Part shown: positions 43,330 through 52,451 of the stretch, one piece after another | Position numbering within the stretch: position 1 is the stretch's first letter | Layout: every line of letters starts with the position of its first letter | Origin: an uncultured Lachnospiraceae bacterium | GTDB taxonomy: Bacteria > Bacillota > Clostridia > Lachnospirales > Lachnospiraceae | Direction of reading: 5' to 3' | Assembly: GCA_902787715.1 (NCBI GenBank) | Contig: CADAHQ010000008.1 | Span: forward strand, 1-64,000 | Length of the DNA stretch: 64,000 bases | The notes under the pieces: model-generated | The model's input: the letters and a program-made list of their open reading frames with translations, nothing else | Told to the model about the DNA's origin: nothing | Database searches by the model: none | Program-made: the position numbers and the translations under genes

Positions 43330-45726
43330 TTATTTCGTAATATCCCCATAGTGGAAGCTGCACAGCTTCCTGTCCTTGTCAAGATAAATCACGTTCTTGT
43401 TCACGCGGTCCATGCCGATGTAGGTACCGTCCCAGAGCGGCGCAAACGAGGCGTCGGTTGCATTTAACGGGCACGTCTCGCGGGTCAGCTCGTCCGTGCC
43501 GAGCATGACCAGCTTCTCCGTCGGGAAACTGTCGCGTTCCGCGCGCACCGCATCGGTGAAGCAGAAATACTCCAGCGGTGTTTTTCCGCCGCCCGCCAGA
43601 CCCCAGGTCGGGTCCACATGGTAGCCCTTGCCGTCCAGCACAAGAAGGGTCCAGGCGTGGGATTCCTTCGCCTGCTCGTTCCAGCCCTCCGATCGCTCGC
43701 CGCGAACGCCCACCTGTCCGAGGAGATAGTCGTACATGCCGCCGATCTCCCAGCAGATACCGACGCGGTCCATGATGCAGCGGTAGACGGAACCGCGGCT
43801 CCACCACGACGGATCGTCGATGTGGCTGTACAGCTCCCAGTCGTAGCTCCAGTGCTGCGTGATGTACTCATAAAGCCCGAGGGCCTTCTCGAAATCGGTA
43901 TAGTCGTCGCCGATGCTGTCATTTATGATGTCGCAGATGCGCTGCTCAAACTCCTGCATCTTCTGCTTCGCCTCCTCTGTGGAGACGATGTATTTGACGC
44001 GGCCCCTTCCGTCCTTCCAGGTGTCCGTCTCGCGGACGTCGTAATCGGTCTTCATGAAAGCCGTGGAGGCCGGATAGAAGCGGGGCGCAAACAAGCCGAG
44101 GGTCCAGTAGTACTCCATCTTCTCCTTCGCGGTGAACCATTCCTCCCCTGCGCGGACGGTGTCAACCATGCTGAAGAACGCCTCCTTCATGTCGGCGCCG
44201 TAGAAGGTCTCGTTCAGCTCGGAAAATACATACGGATTAAACTCGTAGTGTCCCGGTTCATGGCCGCGGTTGTTTTCCAGGTAGACGGCAACGCCGTTCT
44301 CATCCTTGGGGAAGGCCTCGGGATCTTCCGCGATTCCGCGGGCGACCGTGAGCATGAAATCGATCTTCTGCAGAACTTCAACGAGATTGCCCTTGTCAGG
44401 GAAGGTCTTCTGCTCATGCGGGGTGTAGTCGACTCCGAACACGCTCCTGCATTCCTCGCAGATTTTCTCATAGCACCCCTCGGGCGTCTCCGTCGTAAGG
44501 TCGTGGAACCCGGTGAGAGGCTTCTGCGTCCCTGTTGTGAGGTCCCACAGAAGCAGCTCCTGGTCGTCATTTGTGTTGAAAGACTGGATGACCGCGCACC
44601 GACGGCCCAGAATTCCCACAACGTCAAAGCGGTCGCACTCGGTGATCCCGGCGCTTTCAATCTCGCAGAGAATCGTCTTGCCCGCCAGGTCGTACACACG
44701 GCTTCCGGAAGGCTCTGACCGGGAATAATCCGTGCTGGGCTCGCCCGGAAGATACCCTCTTGCGATGAGAATACTTCCGTCGCGAAGGTCCAGGTCCTCA
44801 TACCGGTAATACTTCGGAAGCATGATCCAGTGCCCGTTCTCGGGAAGGTTGTGAAGATACCAGTTCACACTCGACGAGTGATAGAACATGTTCGCCGCCG
44901 TGGTATAGTAGGCATTGATCATGCCGGTGTCGACATTCCAAAGCTGCTCATCGAAGGTGGTAACCGTGCCGTCAGCCAATCCGACGCAGAGCACCACATC
45001 CGTCGAGAATTCGTCGGGCTCAAACGCACGGAAATACCGGTTTCCGTCATATCCACCGAGGTCCATAAACACGTTGCGGCCCTTGCCGGAATCGTAGATG
45101 GTTGCATTTTCCCCGTAGATGTCCGAGCACGTGAGCGTGCCCTTCTCCTTGTCGCACACCCACATCTGCCCGTCCTTCGTCACCGTGATCAGCGAGAACT
45201 CGCCCGCGCCGGTGTCAAAGGTCTTCGTCTCCGTAAGCGAGGCGTCGTAGACATGAATTCTGCCGCTGGCGCTCTCCTCGATGATGACGGTCCCGTCGGC
45301 AAGCACGTAGAACTCGTGCACCGGGAAGGAAGGCTCCATCCGCACGGTCTCAGCGGAAAATGCAGGCCGCAGCAAAACAATCGTGCCCCACTCCGGGCCC
45401 GGGATGTCTGCGCCGTTCTCCCAGATCTGCAGCGCAACATACTCGCCGCCGTACGCCGTGCTCGTAATCTTCGAACCCGGCGTCAGTTCCTTGACCGAAA
45501 CGCGGTAGACATCGGCTTCCCCGGCTTTCTCGTAGAATTTCCAGGGTTCCGGCGTCGGCGTCGGCGAGGGCGTCGCCGTGTTGGTCGGCGTTACCGTCGC
45601 CGTCGGCTCGTTCGTTTCGTTTTTCCCATCCTTCCCGCAAGCGGTCAGGAATCCAAGGCACAACAATAAGGCCAGCACCAAAATGCTGACCCGCCATTTT
45701 TCGGATCTCATATTCATCTGTCGCAT
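43330..45726 (-). CDS. Lipoprotein with transglutaminase-like domain (paralogue B)
   Basis: 798 aa, same architecture as the downstream gene: lipobox FLTAC, Thr/Pro linker, long beta-rich middle (VLADGTVIIEESASGRIHVYD), then a transglutaminase-like domain with Cys 658 (GICWEIG), His 690 (ESHAWT) and Asp 705 (HVDPTWG). The closing segments of A and B (SFAPLWDGTY, FKPLWNGTY) are clearly homologous, so this is a tandem duplication. The start is uncertain: AAGGAG lies about 28 nt before the ATG with a CGCCC/GGGCG hairpin between, and other in-frame ATGs follow at once. Confidence 0.8.
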   Translation of the reverse strand: MRQMNMRSEKWRVSILVLALLLCLGFLTACGKDGKNETNEPTATVTPTNTATPSPTPTPEPWKFYEKAGEADVYRVSVKELTPGSKITSTAYGGEYVALQIWENGADIPGPEWGTIVLLRPAFSAETVRMEPSFPVHEFYVLADGTVIIEESASGRIHVYDASLTETKTFDTGAGEFSLITVTKDGQMWVCDKEKGTLTCSDIYGENATIYDSGKGRNVFMDLGGYDGNRYFRAFEPDEFSTDVVLCVGLADGTVTTFDEQLWNVDTGMINAYYTTAANMFYHSSSVNWYLHNLPENGHWIMLPKYYRYEDLDLRDGSILIARGYLPGEPSTDYSRSEPSGSRVYDLAGKTILCEIESAGITECDRFDVVGILGRRCAVIQSFNTNDDQELLLWDLTTGTQKPLTGFHDLTTETPEGCYEKICEECRSVFGVDYTPHEQKTFPDKGNLVEVLQKIDFMLTVARGIAEDPEAFPKDENGVAVYLENNRGHEPGHYEFNPYVFSELNETFYGADMKEAFFSMVDTVRAGEEWFTAKEKMEYYWTLGLFAPRFYPASTAFMKTDYDVRETDTWKDGRGRVKYIVSTEEAKQKMQEFEQRICDIINDSIGDDYTDFEKALGLYEYITQHWSYDWELYSHIDDPSWWSRGSVYRCIMDRVGICWEIGGMYDYLLGQVGVRGERSEGWNEQAKESHAWTLLVLDGKGYHVDPTWGLAGGGKTPLEYFCFTDAVRAERDSFPTEKLVMLGTDELTRETCPLNATDASFAPLWDGTYIGMDRVNKNVIYLDKDRKLCSFHYGDITK

Positions 45727-45806
45727 ACTATTTCATCGCCCATCCCGGGCGAAGCTCCTTTTTGGTGAATCACCGTATTCAGTTTCCAATTTCCCCCGAA
45801 ACCCGG

Positions 45807-47129
45807 TTATCTTCCGAGCGCATCCCGGAAGACTTCATACGCACCGTTCTGGTTCCACAATAACCAGCCCGAATAGCCCGCGTCATACGTTGCGCGGATC
45901 TGCTCCCCCAAAGCCTTTGAACCGTACTCGATGTGGCCCTTGAGCCACGTCGCGGTGAAGGCCTGCAGCCACGGCCGAACCTCGGCGCAGCGGCCCTTCG
46001 CCATATTCAGCGAAAGCGCCTGCTTCGAGTCTTTCATGGCATGCAAAACAAGCTCATACGGCTGTGCGTCCGGAATCTTCAGACTGTAGTAGCCGTTGCT
46101 GTAGCTCGAAGGATACACCATCGGACAGATATAGTCAAGATAAAGACACAACTCCGCATAGTTTTGACCGGCCGCAGACGCGTCCGTGTCACTGTTAATA
46201 ATCGTTCCGCCCACATCGGCAGAGACAAACACGCCGAGCGGCTTCAGGTTCTCACACGCATACTTGAGAAATCCCGTGACAGCCTCTTCCTTGTTCTCCC
46301 GCGTAAGATCCTTGCCGTATCGCCCGTTCTTCGCGCCCGCGTCCGTCGGGAACCCGCAGTAGTCGAAATTGATCTCGTCAAATCCCATTTTCGCCGCCTC
46401 GCGCCCCACCTCCGTCAGGAATTCCCACACCTCCGGGAGGAACGGGTTCAGCCAGGTGTAGCCGTTCTTATCCTTCATGGCGGTGCCGTCCGCTAAACGA
46501 ACGCCGTAGGAAGGCGTGCGGCTCACCGTACGGTTGTCGCGGAAGCACACGATGCGTGCGATACAGTAAATGTTGTGGGCCTTAAACTTGGCAAGACTTC
46601 CCGACAGATCGTTCAGGGTGGTCCGGTCCGTGCTCCCCTTCTCGCGCAGAAGCCGGGACGTCACCTTCGCGGTCAGAGACCCGTCGTCCCCCTTGAAGTC
46701 AATCACCACCGCATTGATTCCGGTGCTGTCGGCAAATGCAAGAATCTCGTCCAGCTTCTTGTTAAGCACGTCCGCCGTCAGATAGATGCCCTTGACGTTT
46801 CGCTTGATGCGGGTGTCGTCAAAGTCCTCCATCCAGGTGTTATCCGGCGAAAGATCCGTGGTGTAGCGCTCTGTGTACATGCGGTACGGCGAAGCCAGCT
46901 CCGCCTCCTTGCCCTCCGGGTCCGAAGGCGCCTCGGTAGGGGTCGGCGTCGGCAGCACGATGGTCTTCTTTTCGGTTTTCGCCATGCCGCGGAACGCCGC
47001 AATGCCGGCAAATGCACACAAAACAAGGCAGACCAGCGCGGCAATCACCTGCTTGCGCTTTCTGGCCATGCCGGTTCCCGACCATCGTCTGGCGGTGGAA
47101 GCCTTCGCATATCGATTCCGCTTCTTCAT
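45807..47129 (-). CDS. DUF4015-type putative glycoside hydrolase
   Basis: 440 aa. A basic N-terminus and one membrane helix (about 29-49) are followed by a Thr/Pro stretch and a TIM-barrel domain of the DUF4015 type: RNVKGIYLTADVLN, INAVVIDFKGDDG, IYCIARIVCFRDN, FDEINFDYCGFPTD and YLDYICPMVYPSSY. Acidic residues at the strand ends (DFKGDDG, NFDYCGFP) are candidate catalytic groups. It is predicted to act on cell-surface or environmental glycans. First large gene of a minus-strand cluster with the two transglutaminase-like lipoproteins. Confidence 0.85.
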   Translation of the reverse strand: MKKRNRYAKASTARRWSGTGMARKRKQVIAALVCLVLCAFAGIAAFRGMAKTEKKTIVLPTPTPTEAPSDPEGKEAELASPYRMYTERYTTDLSPDNTWMEDFDDTRIKRNVKGIYLTADVLNKKLDEILAFADSTGINAVVIDFKGDDGSLTAKVTSRLLREKGSTDRTTLNDLSGSLAKFKAHNIYCIARIVCFRDNRTVSRTPSYGVRLADGTAMKDKNGYTWLNPFLPEVWEFLTEVGREAAKMGFDEINFDYCGFPTDAGAKNGRYGKDLTRENKEEAVTGFLKYACENLKPLGVFVSADVGGTIINSDTDASAAGQNYAELCLYLDYICPMVYPSSYSNGYYSLKIPDAQPYELVLHAMKDSKQALSLNMAKGRCAEVRPWLQAFTATWLKGHIEYGSKALGEQIRATYDAGYSGWLLWNQNGAYEVFRDALGR

Positions 47130-47139
47130 ACCGCCTCAC

Positions 47140-47427
47140 TCACTTCGCTTCGTCTTCCGTATCGGTCGCAGCATCATCCTCTGCGATATCCGCAGTCGCA
47201 TCATCGTTGCCGGGTTTCGCCGGTGCCGGCGGATCGTCCCGGTGAATGCGGTTGTAAGATGCCGCCATCAGCCAGCCGAAAATCGGCACGAAAATGATAC
47301 CGACCAGACCGGTCTTAAACAAAGGAAGGCCGGACTCCCCGGAAAAAGCTCCGATAAAGGTCAAAACGATGGACACCAGTACCAAAACCAGTGTAATGCT
47401 GAGCACCACGATAGGAAATTTCTTCAT
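47140..47427 (-). CDS. Small two-helix membrane protein
   Basis: 95 aa. Two hydrophobic segments (about 5-27 and 36-56) are followed by a Pro/Asp/Glu/Ala-rich cytoplasmic tail (DDATADIAEDDAATDTEDEAK). No family recognised. AAAGGA lies 6 nt before the ATG. It ends 10 bp before the DUF4015 gene and is probably its operon partner. Confidence 0.65.
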   Translation of the reverse strand: MKKFPIVVLSITLVLVLVSIVLTFIGAFSGESGLPLFKTGLVGIIFVPIFGWLMAASYNRIHRDDPPAPAKPGNDDATADIAEDDAATDTEDEAK

Positions 47428-47487
47428 GACGCGTCCTTTCTGTCTCGCAATCCGCTCCCGACGCTCCCCGCGCGCGGCAAATACGGA

Positions 47488-47516
47488 TTGTCTTGCCGTT
47501 CGTTCCGTGATACAAT
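47488..47516 (+). promoter_or_regulatory. Promoter of the DUF4250/yigZ genes
   Basis: TTGTCT (47488-47493), 17-bp spacer, TACAAT (47511-47516), 55 bp before the DUF4250 start. Confidence 0.78.
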
Positions 47517-47571
47517 AAGACCGCCGGAGCCGATGACGGCCCGGACGATTCGCAGTATCAAGGAGGTTCCC

Positions 47572-47745
47572 ATGTTACCGCAGGACCCTGCAATGCTTGT
47601 CAGTATTCTCAATCTCAAGCTGCGCGACTATGATGTCACGCTGTCGGATCTCTGCGCCGACTGGGACATTTCCGAGGAGGAACTGGTCTCCCGTCTCGCG
47701 GAGGCCGGCTATGTTTACGACGAAGAACACCGGTGCTTTCGCTAG
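47572..47745 (+). CDS. DUF4250-family small protein
   Basis: 57 aa. Matches the DUF4250 pattern MLPQDPAMLVSILNLKLRDY, then LCADWDISEEELVSRLAEAGYVYD. AAGGAGGTTCCC precedes the ATG. The helix-turn-helix-like C-terminus (ISEEELVSRLAEAGY) suggests nucleic-acid binding, but the family is uncharacterised. It lies 53 bp before yigZ on the same transcript. Confidence 0.85.
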   Translation: MLPQDPAMLVSILNLKLRDYDVTLSDLCADWDISEEELVSRLAEAGYVYDEEHRCFR

Positions 47746-47798
47746 CATTGCGTACAGTTTATCATAAGGCAAAACAACCCTTTTTGTCAAGGAGGACT

Positions 47799-48458
47799 AT
47801 GCAACCACCCATCCGCTATCTCTATTCCGGAGGGCAGGGCGAGATCACGGAAAAGCGTTCCCGATTCATCGCAACCCTGGCTCCGGTCACAACGGAAGAG
47901 GAAGCCGTAAGCTTCATCGAAGCGCAGAAAAAACGCTACTGGGACGCGCGCCACAACTGCACGGCATTTCTGATCGGACCGGCCAATGAGCTGACCCGCT
48001 GCAGCGACGACGGCGAGCCGCCGCACACCGCAGGGCGCCCCATGCTTGACGTGCTTTTACACGAGGAGCTGCACGACGTCTGCGTTGTGGTGACGCGGTA
48101 TTTCGGCGGCATTTTACTCGGCACCGGCGGCCTGACCCGGGCCTACCGCGATGCGGTCACCGCCGGGCTTGCGAACTGCGTCATCGCCACGAGACGACAG
48201 GCCGTGCCTGTCACGGTTCGCACGGACTACAACGGCATCGGAAAGATTCTGTACCGCGTGGCGGAGGCCGGTTATGTCAACGTCTCCACCGACTACGCGG
48301 ACCTGGTAACCGCCGTATGGCTGGTTCCGCAGGAGGAATGCAGCGCATTTCTCGCATCCGTAAACGACGCGACACAGGGAAAGGCGGAGGTTGCATTTGC
48401 CGATCCCGTATGGTATTCCGAGGCAAACGGGAAACTTCTTCTGCCGCCGCTCTCCTGA
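47799..48458 (+). CDS. yigZ: YigZ/IMPACT family protein
   Basis: 219 aa. The UPF0029 N-terminal domain is clear: EKRSRFIATLAPV, YWDARHNCTAFLIG, SDDGEPPHTAGRPML and VVVTRYFGGILLGTGGL. A C-terminal EF-G-like beta domain follows. Bacterial members resemble the eukaryotic translation regulator IMPACT, and a ribosome or RNA role is usually suggested. I chose ATG 47799 because AAGGAGGACT precedes it directly. Confidence 0.93.
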   Translation: MQPPIRYLYSGGQGEITEKRSRFIATLAPVTTEEEAVSFIEAQKKRYWDARHNCTAFLIGPANELTRCSDDGEPPHTAGRPMLDVLLHEELHDVCVVVTRYFGGILLGTGGLTRAYRDAVTAGLANCVIATRRQAVPVTVRTDYNGIGKILYRVAEAGYVNVSTDYADLVTAVWLVPQEECSAFLASVNDATQGKAEVAFADPVWYSEANGKLLLPPLS

Positions 48459-48476
48459 TGCGCGCGGCTTTTTTAT

Positions 48477-48492
48477 GCCCGTTTTTCCGGGC
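48477..48492 (+). terminator. Terminator after yigZ
   Basis: GCCCG and CGGGC around a T-rich loop, followed by TTTTCAC. The stem is short. Confidence 0.55.
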
Positions 48493-48553
48493 TTTTCACA
48501 AATTGTTGCGGAAATTGTTAGGGAATTGTAACACTTCCGTAACCGTTGCTCGG

Positions 48554-48582
48554 TTTACAAGATTTTGCCTCCGTGCTATAAT
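48554..48582 (+). promoter_or_regulatory. Promoter of the class A PBP gene
   Basis: TTTACA (48554-48559), 17-bp spacer, perfect TATAAT (48577-48582). Confidence 0.83.
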
Positions 48583-48628
48583 AAGCGTGCATTGAAACTG
48601 CCGTCCTGTGTCCGCAGGCGGCCAAAAC

Positions 48629-48656
48629 GACCGCTCCTGGGGGAGCGCGGTCTTTC
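48629..48656 (+). promoter_or_regulatory. Leader hairpin before the PBP gene
   Basis: GACCG-CTCC pairs with GGAG-CG-CGGTC across TGGG and is followed by TTTCT, inside the ~90-nt leader. It resembles a weak attenuator; no riboswitch family recognised. Confidence 0.4.
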
Positions 48657-48676
48657 TGAGAAAGGACAGGTAAACC

Positions 48677-51412
48677 ATGAACTACAGTCACTACAGCATA
48701 GTGAAAAAGCAGAAGAAACTGCGGTCGCCGTCACGGCGTATCTTCAGTCTTCTCCGAATCTGGCTGATGCGCATCGGCATCGTGGTGCTTGCCTTCGGTC
48801 TCGTTGCGGGGTGCTTCGGCGCCTACGGCGCGTACAAGGGCATCATCGCTACCTCACCGAGCATCGACAGCATCAGCGTCAACCCCGAGTTGTTCGCTTC
48901 GGTCATCTACTACTCCGACGGTACGCAGATTGTACAGTTGGCAGGCGCGGGAACCAGCCAGCAGTACGCAAAGATTGACGAGATTCCGGAAGGCGTCCGC
49001 AACTGCTTCGTCGCAATGGAGGACGAGCGTTTCTACGACCACAACGGTATCGATATCCGCGGTATCTTCCGAGCTGCATTTTCCGTAGTCAAGGACCGCG
49101 ACCTGAAGTACGGCGCGAGTACCATTACGCAGCAGCTTCTGAAGAACCAGGTATTTTCCGGCGGTAACGAAAAGAGTAAGGTCGACAAGATCATTCGTAA
49201 GGTCCAGGAGCAGTATCTGGCCGTCCGTCTCGAGGACAAGCTCGAGAAGGACACGATTCTCGAATACTACTTAAACACCATCAACTTAGGCAACGGTGCC
49301 TACGGCATCGCCAGCGCCGCAGAGCGGTATTTCGGCAAGAAAGTCAGCGAGCTGACCATCTCCGAGGCTGCGGTCATCGCCCCGGTTGCCTACTCGCCCA
49401 CGCTCCTCAACCCGCTCCGCGACGAAGACCGTAACCGCATCCGTCGCGAGAACTGCCTGAACAACCTCTTAAACGCCGGTTTCTGCAAGCCGGAAGAGTA
49501 TGAGGAGGCGATGGCCGACACCGACGCAGTTTATGAGCGCCTTCGCGACTATGCAGCCACCAACAAGATTGCCGAGAAGGCACAGTTCTCCTACTTCGTG
49601 GACGAGCTGATTACCCAGCTTCTCAACGATCTTCAGGCAAAGGGATACTCCAAGAAGGAAGCGACCTCCCTTCTTTACACCGGCGGTCTGAAGATTTATA
49701 CGACCCAGGATCGTGAGATTCAGGAGATCATGGACGGGTATTTTACGGACGAGTCCAACTTCCCTGCCATGGTCGGCCAGAAGGAAAACGGCACAGGAAA
49801 GGCCGGGTCCTACTACCAGCTGAGCAAGAGCTACGCGCTCTCCATCGTCGGTGCGGACAATGTCACGGCGATGCATTATCACTTAAACGATCTGCTGGAT
49901 TTCTATAAGGACTACAAGGACACCAACAAGGTCTTCTACCATGAGAAGAGCGGTGCCCCCGGCATCAGCATCTACACGACGGACCTTGATACCTTTAAGA
50001 CGTTAATCAACAATTTCGTTGAGGAGAAGAAAGCCCTCTTCGAGGCCCTTCATCCGAACATGAAGTACACCGTGCAGGGCGAGCCCGTATTCACGCTCCA
50101 GCCGCAGTGCGCAATGGTTATCATGGACCAGGCGAACGGCCACGTTGTCGCGCAGTACGGCGGCCGCGGCGAGAAGGTCGGTAACCGAGTCCTGAACCGC
50201 GCAAGCGACGCTTACCGCCAGGCAGGTTCCACCTTCAAGGTTCTCGCTTCGTTCCTTCCGGCACTGGATGCCGCGAACTACACCTTGGCGAGCGTCTTCG
50301 ACGATTATTACTACAAGTATCCGGGCGGCGGAAAGGTCGTTAACAACTGGTACAGCGGCTTCAAGGGACTCTCTACGATCCGCCAGGGTATCTACGACTC
50401 CCGTAACATCGTCGCGTGCCGCTGCTGTCAGGCTGTCGGTGCCACGACCTGTGTCAACTATCTCCTAAGACTCGGTTTCTCGAAGATTGACACGGACCAG
50501 AGCGACGGAAAGTCCGACTACAACGTTGCCATCGCCCTCGGCGGTCTGACCAACGGTATCTCCGTTTTGGAGATGACCGCAGCCTACGCTGCAATCGCCA
50601 ACGGCGGCAAATACAACAAGCCCATCTACTACACGAAGGTTCTTGACCACGAAGACAATGTTTTGCTGGAAAACGTCACCGAGCCCCGTCAGGTAATGAA
50701 GGCGACAACCGCATGGCTTCTCACGGACGCCATGGTTGATACGACGAAAATCGGTACCGGTTCCTCGAGCCGTCTTAAGAAGGTCAAGATCGACGTAGCC
50801 GGCAAGACCGGTACAGCCCACGACAACTACGACCTCTGGTTTGCAGGCTTCACCAAGTACTACACGGCGGCCATCTGGTCCGGATTTGACGAAGGTTTCG
50901 AGCAATCCAACACCATGTACTACCGATACCTGTGGCGAAACGTCATGGACGATGTCCACGTGCTCAAGCAGTGCCAGGAAGGCGTCAAATTCGACCGTCC
51001 TGCCGGCATCACCAGCGCCAAGGTCTGCACCAAGTGCGGCAAGCTCGCCGTGGAAGGCCTCTGCGATCAGTACGAAGGCGACAAATGCGTCCGCAGCGAA
51101 TTCTTTGCCGCAGGCACGGCTCCGCACGAGACCTGCACCTGCCACGTCAAGCTTGCAATCTGCGGCGAGACCGGCGAGCTGGCGACAGACGGATGTACGA
51201 ATATCATTGTCAAAGTGTTCCTGAACAAGGTAGAGACCAAGGAAGCTCTCGAGCACGGCGGTACGGAGGATACAAAGTACATCATGCCGGAGGATAAGAA
51301 TCACCTCTGTTCACTTCACAGCGGTGTTCCCATCGACCCTGAGAAGCCTCTGCCCACCAAGGCACCTACGCCGACACCGACACCCGCCGGCGGCGGCGCG
51401 ACAACGCCGTAA
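48677..51412 (+). CDS. Class A penicillin-binding protein (transglycosylase/transpeptidase)
   Basis: 911 aa. It polymerises and cross-links peptidoglycan outside the membrane. One N-terminal anchor helix (about 36-56) precedes a GT51 transglycosylase domain (EDERFYDHNGIDIRGIFRA, STITQQLLKN) and a transpeptidase domain with SxxK in AGSTFKVLA, SRN in YDSRNIVA and KTG in AGKTGTAHD. The C-terminus has a Cys-rich segment (VCTKCGKLAVEGLCDQYEGD, TCTCHV) and a Thr/Pro tail, as in Lachnospiraceae homologues. GAAAGGACAG precedes the ATG. DUF6472 follows 20 bp later. Confidence 0.96.
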   Translation: MNYSHYSIVKKQKKLRSPSRRIFSLLRIWLMRIGIVVLAFGLVAGCFGAYGAYKGIIATSPSIDSISVNPELFASVIYYSDGTQIVQLAGAGTSQQYAKIDEIPEGVRNCFVAMEDERFYDHNGIDIRGIFRAAFSVVKDRDLKYGASTITQQLLKNQVFSGGNEKSKVDKIIRKVQEQYLAVRLEDKLEKDTILEYYLNTINLGNGAYGIASAAERYFGKKVSELTISEAAVIAPVAYSPTLLNPLRDEDRNRIRRENCLNNLLNAGFCKPEEYEEAMADTDAVYERLRDYAATNKIAEKAQFSYFVDELITQLLNDLQAKGYSKKEATSLLYTGGLKIYTTQDREIQEIMDGYFTDESNFPAMVGQKENGTGKAGSYYQLSKSYALSIVGADNVTAMHYHLNDLLDFYKDYKDTNKVFYHEKSGAPGISIYTTDLDTFKTLINNFVEEKKALFEALHPNMKYTVQGEPVFTLQPQCAMVIMDQANGHVVAQYGGRGEKVGNRVLNRASDAYRQAGSTFKVLASFLPALDAANYTLASVFDDYYYKYPGGGKVVNNWYSGFKGLSTIRQGIYDSRNIVACRCCQAVGATTCVNYLLRLGFSKIDTDQSDGKSDYNVAIALGGLTNGISVLEMTAAYAAIANGGKYNKPIYYTKVLDHEDNVLLENVTEPRQVMKATTAWLLTDAMVDTTKIGTGSSSRLKKVKIDVAGKTGTAHDNYDLWFAGFTKYYTAAIWSGFDEGFEQSNTMYYRYLWRNVMDDVHVLKQCQEGVKFDRPAGITSAKVCTKCGKLAVEGLCDQYEGDKCVRSEFFAAGTAPHETCTCHVKLAICGETGELATDGCTNIIVKVFLNKVETKEALEHGGTEDTKYIMPEDKNHLCSLHSGVPIDPEKPLPTKAPTPTPTPAGGGATTP

Positions 51413-51432
51413 GCGTTTTGGAGACAGCAAGT

Positions 51433-51639
51433 ATGACAGGCAAAAAGAAGCAGGCAAAGCCTGCACCGACCAATTGTGATTATTGCATGTACTACGAGTA
51501 CGACGAGGACTACGAGTGCTACACCTGCGGCAAGGATCTCGACGAGGATGACATGGCGCATTTCTTAAGCGGCCGCTCCTTCGAGTGCCCCTTCTTCCGA
51601 AACGGCAACGAGTACGCCATCGTGAAGAAGCAGATGTAA
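51433..51639 (+). CDS. DUF6472-type small Cys-rich protein
   Basis: 68 aa. Two CxxC-like pairs (NCDYCMYYEYD and YECYTCGKDLDEDDMAHFL) suggest a small zinc-ribbon, ending SFECPFFRNGNEYAIVKKQ. This matches a conserved Lachnospiraceae family of unknown function. I chose the ATG at 51433 (GGAGACAGCAAGT upstream). It is probably co-transcribed with the PBP gene. Confidence 0.83.
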   Translation: MTGKKKQAKPAPTNCDYCMYYEYDEDYECYTCGKDLDEDDMAHFLSGRSFECPFFRNGNEYAIVKKQM

Positions 51640-51686
51640 CCTTCTGATTTGTGCACAGAAATTTCATTCTTTTTTCGGAAATCCTG

Positions 51687-51715
51687 TTGCATTTTTCGCG
51701 GTTCTCTGATACAAT
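51687..51715 (+). promoter_or_regulatory. Orphan sigma-A promoter
   Basis: TTGCAT (51687-51692), 17-bp spacer, TACAAT (51710-51715), pointing into a region with no plus-strand gene until 52452. Confidence 0.72.
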
Positions 51716-51721
51716 ACATGT

Positions 51722-51856
51722 GATATGGTTCGGTAACTTCCGAACCCACCAGCTTACTTTGACGGTTTTCTTTTTCCTCTTTATATTACGCGCAGGGAAC
51801 TGCTACCAAAAAGCTTGAAGGACGAGCTTCTTGGTAGCAGTTCCCTTCTTCTATAC
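51722..51856 (+). ncRNA. Candidate small RNA with two hairpins
   Basis: A transcript from the orphan promoter would begin near 51722, form the hairpin GGTTCGG-TAACTT-CCGAACC (about 51728-51747) and end in the long imperfect hairpin 51795-51845 (arms containing GGGAACTGCTACCAA and TTGGTAGCAGTTCCC) with TTCTTCT after it. No known RNA family was recognised and no ORF fits. Confidence 0.4.
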
Positions 51857-51864
51857 AAAAAATT

Positions 51865-51890
51865 AACCCCCGCACTCACTTGCGGGGGTT
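51865..51890 (-). terminator. Terminator of the small membrane protein gene
   Basis: AACCCCCGC and GCGGGGGTT around 8 nt; on the minus strand AATTTTTTG follows. Confidence 0.9.
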
Positions 51891-51908
51891 CGATGCATCT
51901 TCAGTTTT

Positions 51909-52268
51909 CTATTCTCTCCGCCCGCCGCTTCTGCGCGACCAGTAGCGGAACAGCACGATCAGGATACCGATGGAAATCGCACTCGCCAAGATTACGCCGA
52001 GAGCGTACTTCTCTGCGGCGATGGTCTTCAGCTTGTCCTTGCGCGACGGTGCCTGCGTCAACTCCGGCGTAGGTGTCGCGGTAGGTGTCTCTTCGGTTTC
52101 ATTGTCCGCGAGGATCACCGGGTCCGTCGCAACGGAGCGCACGTAATGCACGGGTCCGCGGCTTTCGCAAGCCCGCATGGAAGAAGCCTCTGCCTTCGAT
52201 GTGCAAAGCAAAAGCAACGCAAACAAAGCGAACAGTGCAAACGCACCAATCATCGTCGCTCTATTCAT
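51909..52268 (-). CDS. Secreted/membrane small protein with C-terminal anchor
   Basis: 119 aa. A signal peptide (about 1-25, GAFALFALFALLLLCTSKAEA) is followed by a short outer region with a Thr/Pro linker and a C-terminal transmembrane helix (about 88-108) with a basic RYWSRRSGGRRE stop-transfer tail. No sortase motif. I chose ATG 52268 (GAGAGATTCC upstream). Unknown family. It sits between the orphan promoter and the glycosyltransferase gene, on the other strand. Confidence 0.62.
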   Translation of the reverse strand: MNRATMIGAFALFALFALLLLCTSKAEASSMRACESRGPVHYVRSVATDPVILADNETEETPTATPTPELTQAPSRKDKLKTIAAEKYALGVILASAISIGILIVLFRYWSRRSGGRRE

Positions 52269-52451
52269 TTGGAATCTCTCTTCTCTTCGATTCTCCGAAT
52301 TCTCTCTCATTCGTACCTCGGGCTCCGCCTGACGGTGTAGCAAGCTACCCAACAGTAGTATTGGTATCCACAATTATAGCACATACTTACAGAAAATGAA
52401 ACTATCTTTTTTCCTTTACAAATTCCCTCAAAAAGGATAAGATAACAGAAG

